In this document: piece by piece, positions 5,390-7,284 of the stretch
Layout of the letters: each line of letters starts with the position of its first letter
Position numbering within the stretch: the first letter of the stretch is position 1
Notes under the pieces: model-generated
Databases searched by the model: none
Told to the model about the DNA's origin: nothing
The model's input: only the letters and a program-made list of their open reading frames with translations
Assembly (NCBI GenBank): GCA_022713905.1
Contig: JAIHTM010000129.1
Location: 1-7,284, forward strand
Reading direction: 5' to 3'
DNA: 7,284 nt
DNA from: Collinsella sp.
Lineage (GTDB): Bacteria > Actinomycetota > Coriobacteriia > Coriobacteriales > Coriobacteriaceae
Translations under genes and position numbers: made by a program

Positions 5390-6205
5390 GTGAAACGAAA
5401 TATTACTAAAAAGCTGCCTATGATGGGTTTGTTTGCCCTGCTCATTTGTTCTCTGGGGTTCATTTCGGCCTGTTCTCAGAATGCTGCAAACTCAGAAAAA
5501 CCGAAATATGTCGATGACAAGGCGATGAATGTTATCGCCGACGGTTTTGAGAAAAGGTCTGATGTCATTGAATCTAATGCAAACGATGACGACCCTCACT
5601 CAACCGAGAATATTCAGGAGGCTATTAAGGCCGAGATCGAGAATGACAAGGAGCTAAAGAACGCCAGATTCAAGGATTCCAAGATGCAGCAGGACGTCAT
5701 CACGTATCTAAATCTGCTTGATGACCAGCTTAAAGTGACCGAGGACTACTCACAATCGTCTTCGGATTATTACGAAGAGTGGAATAAGGTCTACGATAAG
5801 CGGTCCGCGCAGCTCAAGAAGCTTGTGGATAATTATGGGTTGGAAGTTGGGGAGAAATACAAGGATGATTTCGATGATTTGATTAAGAACGGAAGGTCCG
5901 TGGCAGAGAAGACCCGCAATGAGGATGCCATCAACAGTTTGATCCAAGGGGCCAATTTCGAAAAGTCGGATGACGGCTATGGTCTGTATACATATACGGC
6001 CGTAGTCGAGAATACCTCCGGCATATCGTTCTCAAATGTCAGCCTAACGCTCGCTCTCTATGATGCAGATGATATCAAAGCGGAGGAGACCTATGCGAAC
6101 ACTTCTTCGTGGGCGCCGGGGGAGAAAGTCAAGTTCGAGGCAATGTCTGATGTGGATGCCGCGCGCGTTGTCGCATCTGTTTCCAGCTACGATGTAAATA
6201 AATAA
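5390..6205 (+). CDS. Lipoprotein with helical acidic middle and C-terminal FxLYD-like domain
   Basis: A 271-residue predicted lipoprotein. From GTG 5390, preceded by GAAGGGA (5376-5382) at 7 bases, the product begins with a basic n-region (KRNITKK), a hydrophobic stretch (12-26) and the lipobox ISAC with C28, the classic type II signal. Export, lipidation at C28 and attachment to the outer membrane face are expected. Residues about 40-175 are charged and Asp/Glu/Lys-rich, probably helical or coiled (ENDKELKNARFKDSKMQQD). The C-terminal segment, about 196-270, has alternating hydrophobics and the motif LALYDAD (221-227) with WAPGEKVKFE, like the FxLYD domain of Gram-positive surface proteins, a small beta-sandwich of unclear ligand. 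ATG 5357 would add 11 residues but has poor SD spacing, so GTG is preferred. It is followed after 34 bases by another gene, so they may be co-transcribed. A/T content is higher than upstream. Confidence 0.8.
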   Translation: MKRNITKKLPMMGLFALLICSLGFISACSQNAANSEKPKYVDDKAMNVIADGFEKRSDVIESNANDDDPHSTENIQEAIKAEIENDKELKNARFKDSKMQQDVITYLNLLDDQLKVTEDYSQSSSDYYEEWNKVYDKRSAQLKKLVDNYGLEVGEKYKDDFDDLIKNGRSVAEKTRNEDAINSLIQGANFEKSDDGYGLYTYTAVVENTSGISFSNVSLTLALYDADDIKAEETYANTSSWAPGEKVKFEAMSDVDAARVVASVSSYDVNK

Positions 6206-6211
6206 GTTCCG

Positions 6212-6226
6212 TTTCGACTATCGAAA
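6212..6226 (+). other. Small hairpin between lipoprotein and downstream gene
   Basis: TTTCGA (6212-6217) and TCGAAA (6221-6226) form a perfect 6-bp stem with a 3-base loop, two bases before the strong AGGAGGT (6229-6235). It has only two G-C pairs, so it is unlikely to terminate transcription; it could affect translation of the next gene, or be chance. Confidence 0.3.
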
Positions 6227-6239
6227 ATAGGAGGTCACC

Positions 6240-7284
6240 ATGGAGGATAAAGATGATTTAGATGTCGTCGAAATGGGGGGACAGCTGCGGCATAAACAGG
6301 GCTTTGATATCCGTAAGGTCGCTGCTGGGTTGGTTGATGGTGCCGGAAATGCGGTAGCGGGTGCGGTCGCAACCGTACAGAAAGTTGCCGATGATGCAAT
6401 GCGTGCCGCAGCTCCGATGGCAGATGACGCCTTAGCAGCTATTGCGGATGCGGCTGATGGCGCGGCGGGAGCTGCCGCAGATATCGGCGATGCCGTCAAC
6501 GATTGGGCATACCAACAACAGCTCAATAGGTACAGACCGGTAACCAAAGAGGCCTATCAGAGTCCTTCGTTCCATTTGCCGAACATGATTCGAATCGTTG
6601 ACGGAAATGAGCGTCGGGGCATCGACGTCTGTAGGGATGCTATTGGTTGGCTGGATACTGTTAAGGGCACGCAGATTTTCAATCTGTACCGCGAGGCAAT
6701 CGGGGATAGCGAGCTGTCTTTCTACCCTAAACCATCTCTCTATTCCACCTATTACATAGATGCTTTTGATCGGTCTCGCTTTGTTGATCTTGATTCTTAT
6801 TTCGCAACCATGCAACAAGACAAGATGGCCGAGTTGAGGCGGATTGCATTCATGCTTGGCGCAAAGCGCTGCAAGCTGGAGGTGACGGAGTACGAGGAAA
6901 CTCGACGAGGCCACCAGGCCAAGGGAAACGCCAAAGCGGGAAAGAGGGGCTCGGCTCGAATCGACGGTTCTCTGAGCGACTCAACGAGAAATGAGAAGAA
7001 AATCCTGTTTACACAGGAATTCGAGGGCGACATGGCTCCACAGCGTCCCGAGCTCCATTGGTATGCCCATGACTCAGATATCCTCTTGTTAATCGAGACG
7101 AGATGCGGTGGAGAGGATAAAAACAAGGCGAAGAGTTATCGGGTTGAATTGAAAAGTGAGACAACCATGACCATGTCCGTATCACTTGCTATGGCTATCG
7201 ATGAGGCATGCAGCAAGCTGAGCATAAGGGCGAATTCGAGCCTGACAAGCCAAGCTAAGCGAGAACTCCGGCAGTCGTTTGTAT
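6240..7284 (+). CDS. Unrecognised cytoplasmic protein with Ala/Gly/Asp-rich N-terminal segment (3' end outside window)
   Basis: An open frame of 348 codons runs from ATG 6240 to the window edge without a stop. A near-perfect AGGAGGT at 6229-6235 with 4-5 bases spacing fixes the start. I do not recognise the family. Residues 1-20 are acidic then polar (MEDKDDLDVVE), with no signal peptide. Residues about 28-89 are low-complexity Ala/Gly/Asp with recurring GAA, ADD and AAD, suggesting an amphipathic or elastic helical segment that might pack on a membrane or partner. Residues about 115-217 look folded: IRIVDGNERRGIDVCRDAIGWL, then FYPKPSLYSTYYIDAFD, then LRRIAFMLGAKRCKLEV. A basic linker (225-240) is followed by a beta-rich part (258-305, KILFTQEFEG, ILLLIETRC). 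It follows the lipoprotein by 34 bases and is probably in the same operon. Function is unknown; its position suggests an accessory or surface-related role. The three longest reverse-strand ORFs overlapping it are shadows. Confidence 0.75.
   Translation, partial: MEDKDDLDVVEMGGQLRHKQGFDIRKVAAGLVDGAGNAVAGAVATVQKVADDAMRAAAPMADDALAAIADAADGAAGAAADIGDAVNDWAYQQQLNRYRPVTKEAYQSPSFHLPNMIRIVDGNERRGIDVCRDAIGWLDTVKGTQIFNLYREAIGDSELSFYPKPSLYSTYYIDAFDRSRFVDLDSYFATMQQDKMAELRRIAFMLGAKRCKLEVTEYEETRRGHQAKGNAKAGKRGSARIDGSLSDSTRNEKKILFTQEFEGDMAPQRPELHWYAHDSDILLLIETRCGGEDKNKAKSYRVELKSETTMTMSVSLAMAIDEACSKLSIRANSSLTSQAKRELRQSFV

Noticed and set aside
5149..5463. Reverse-strand ORF across the recombinase-lipoprotein gap (contains ADELATRWHYLIQGRELDK)
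   Set aside because: The middle looks protein-like, so a gene relic is conceivable, but both ends overlap recognised genes, and I know no family match; not supported as a gene.
6218..7126. Reverse-strand ORFs 6218-6547, 6432-6914 and 6797-7126
   Set aside because: They mirror the open forward frame from 6240, which has a near-perfect AGGAGGT; they have no comparable ribosome sites.

Overview
The window looks like Actinobacteria of the Coriobacteriia type, with a Collinsella-like gut organism as my best guess. The left part is GC-rich with strong G/C third-position preference, ribosome binding sites are clear AGGAGG-type sequences, and the first gene resembles the TetM-like translation factors common in gut Firmicutes and Coriobacteria. 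The genus is inferred from composition and recalled family resemblance, not from a search.

Layout, all genes on the + strand. (1) 1-579 is the C-terminal end (EF-G domains IV and V) of a TetM/TetO-like ribosomal GTPase whose start lies left of the window. (2) 579-600 is a short palindrome that recurs in opposite orientation at 4300-4334. (3) 611-640 holds three 10-bp repeats overlapping a likely promoter. (4) 673-1791 encodes an AAA+/STAND-like ATPase. It overlaps by 8 bases the next gene, 1784-4297, a UvrA2-type double ABC ATPase that lacks the UvrB-binding domain. These two are very probably co-translated. (5) 4298-4592 is a non-coding stretch with the second palindrome, then an exact eight-unit, 10-bp-phased GTTAA array (4371-4450), then the leader of the next gene. 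(6) 4593-5228 is a small serine recombinase. (7) 5229-5389 is non-coding and carries a 12-bp perfect direct repeat, a bulged hairpin and an inverted repeat. (8) 5390-6205 is a lipoprotein with a C-terminal FxLYD-like domain. (9) 6240 to the right edge is an open, unrecognised cytoplasmic protein with an Ala/Gly/Asp-rich N-terminal segment.

The window seems to span a boundary. The left side, up to about 4300, is GC-rich and dense with recognisable housekeeping-like or stress-type NTPases. The right side is visibly more A/T-rich (single-line counts: 35 of 60 G+C at 3001-3060 against 26 of 60 at 5521-5580) and carries a recombinase, a surface lipoprotein and an orphan protein, as accessory DNA does.

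The most unusual features are the phased GTTAA array ahead of the recombinase, the two-gene ATPase module bracketed by inverted copies of one palindrome, and the repeat-rich gap between recombinase and lipoprotein. The sequence does not prove a new system. The AAA+/UvrA2 pair and the recombinase with its surrounding repeats are the best candidates to follow up.
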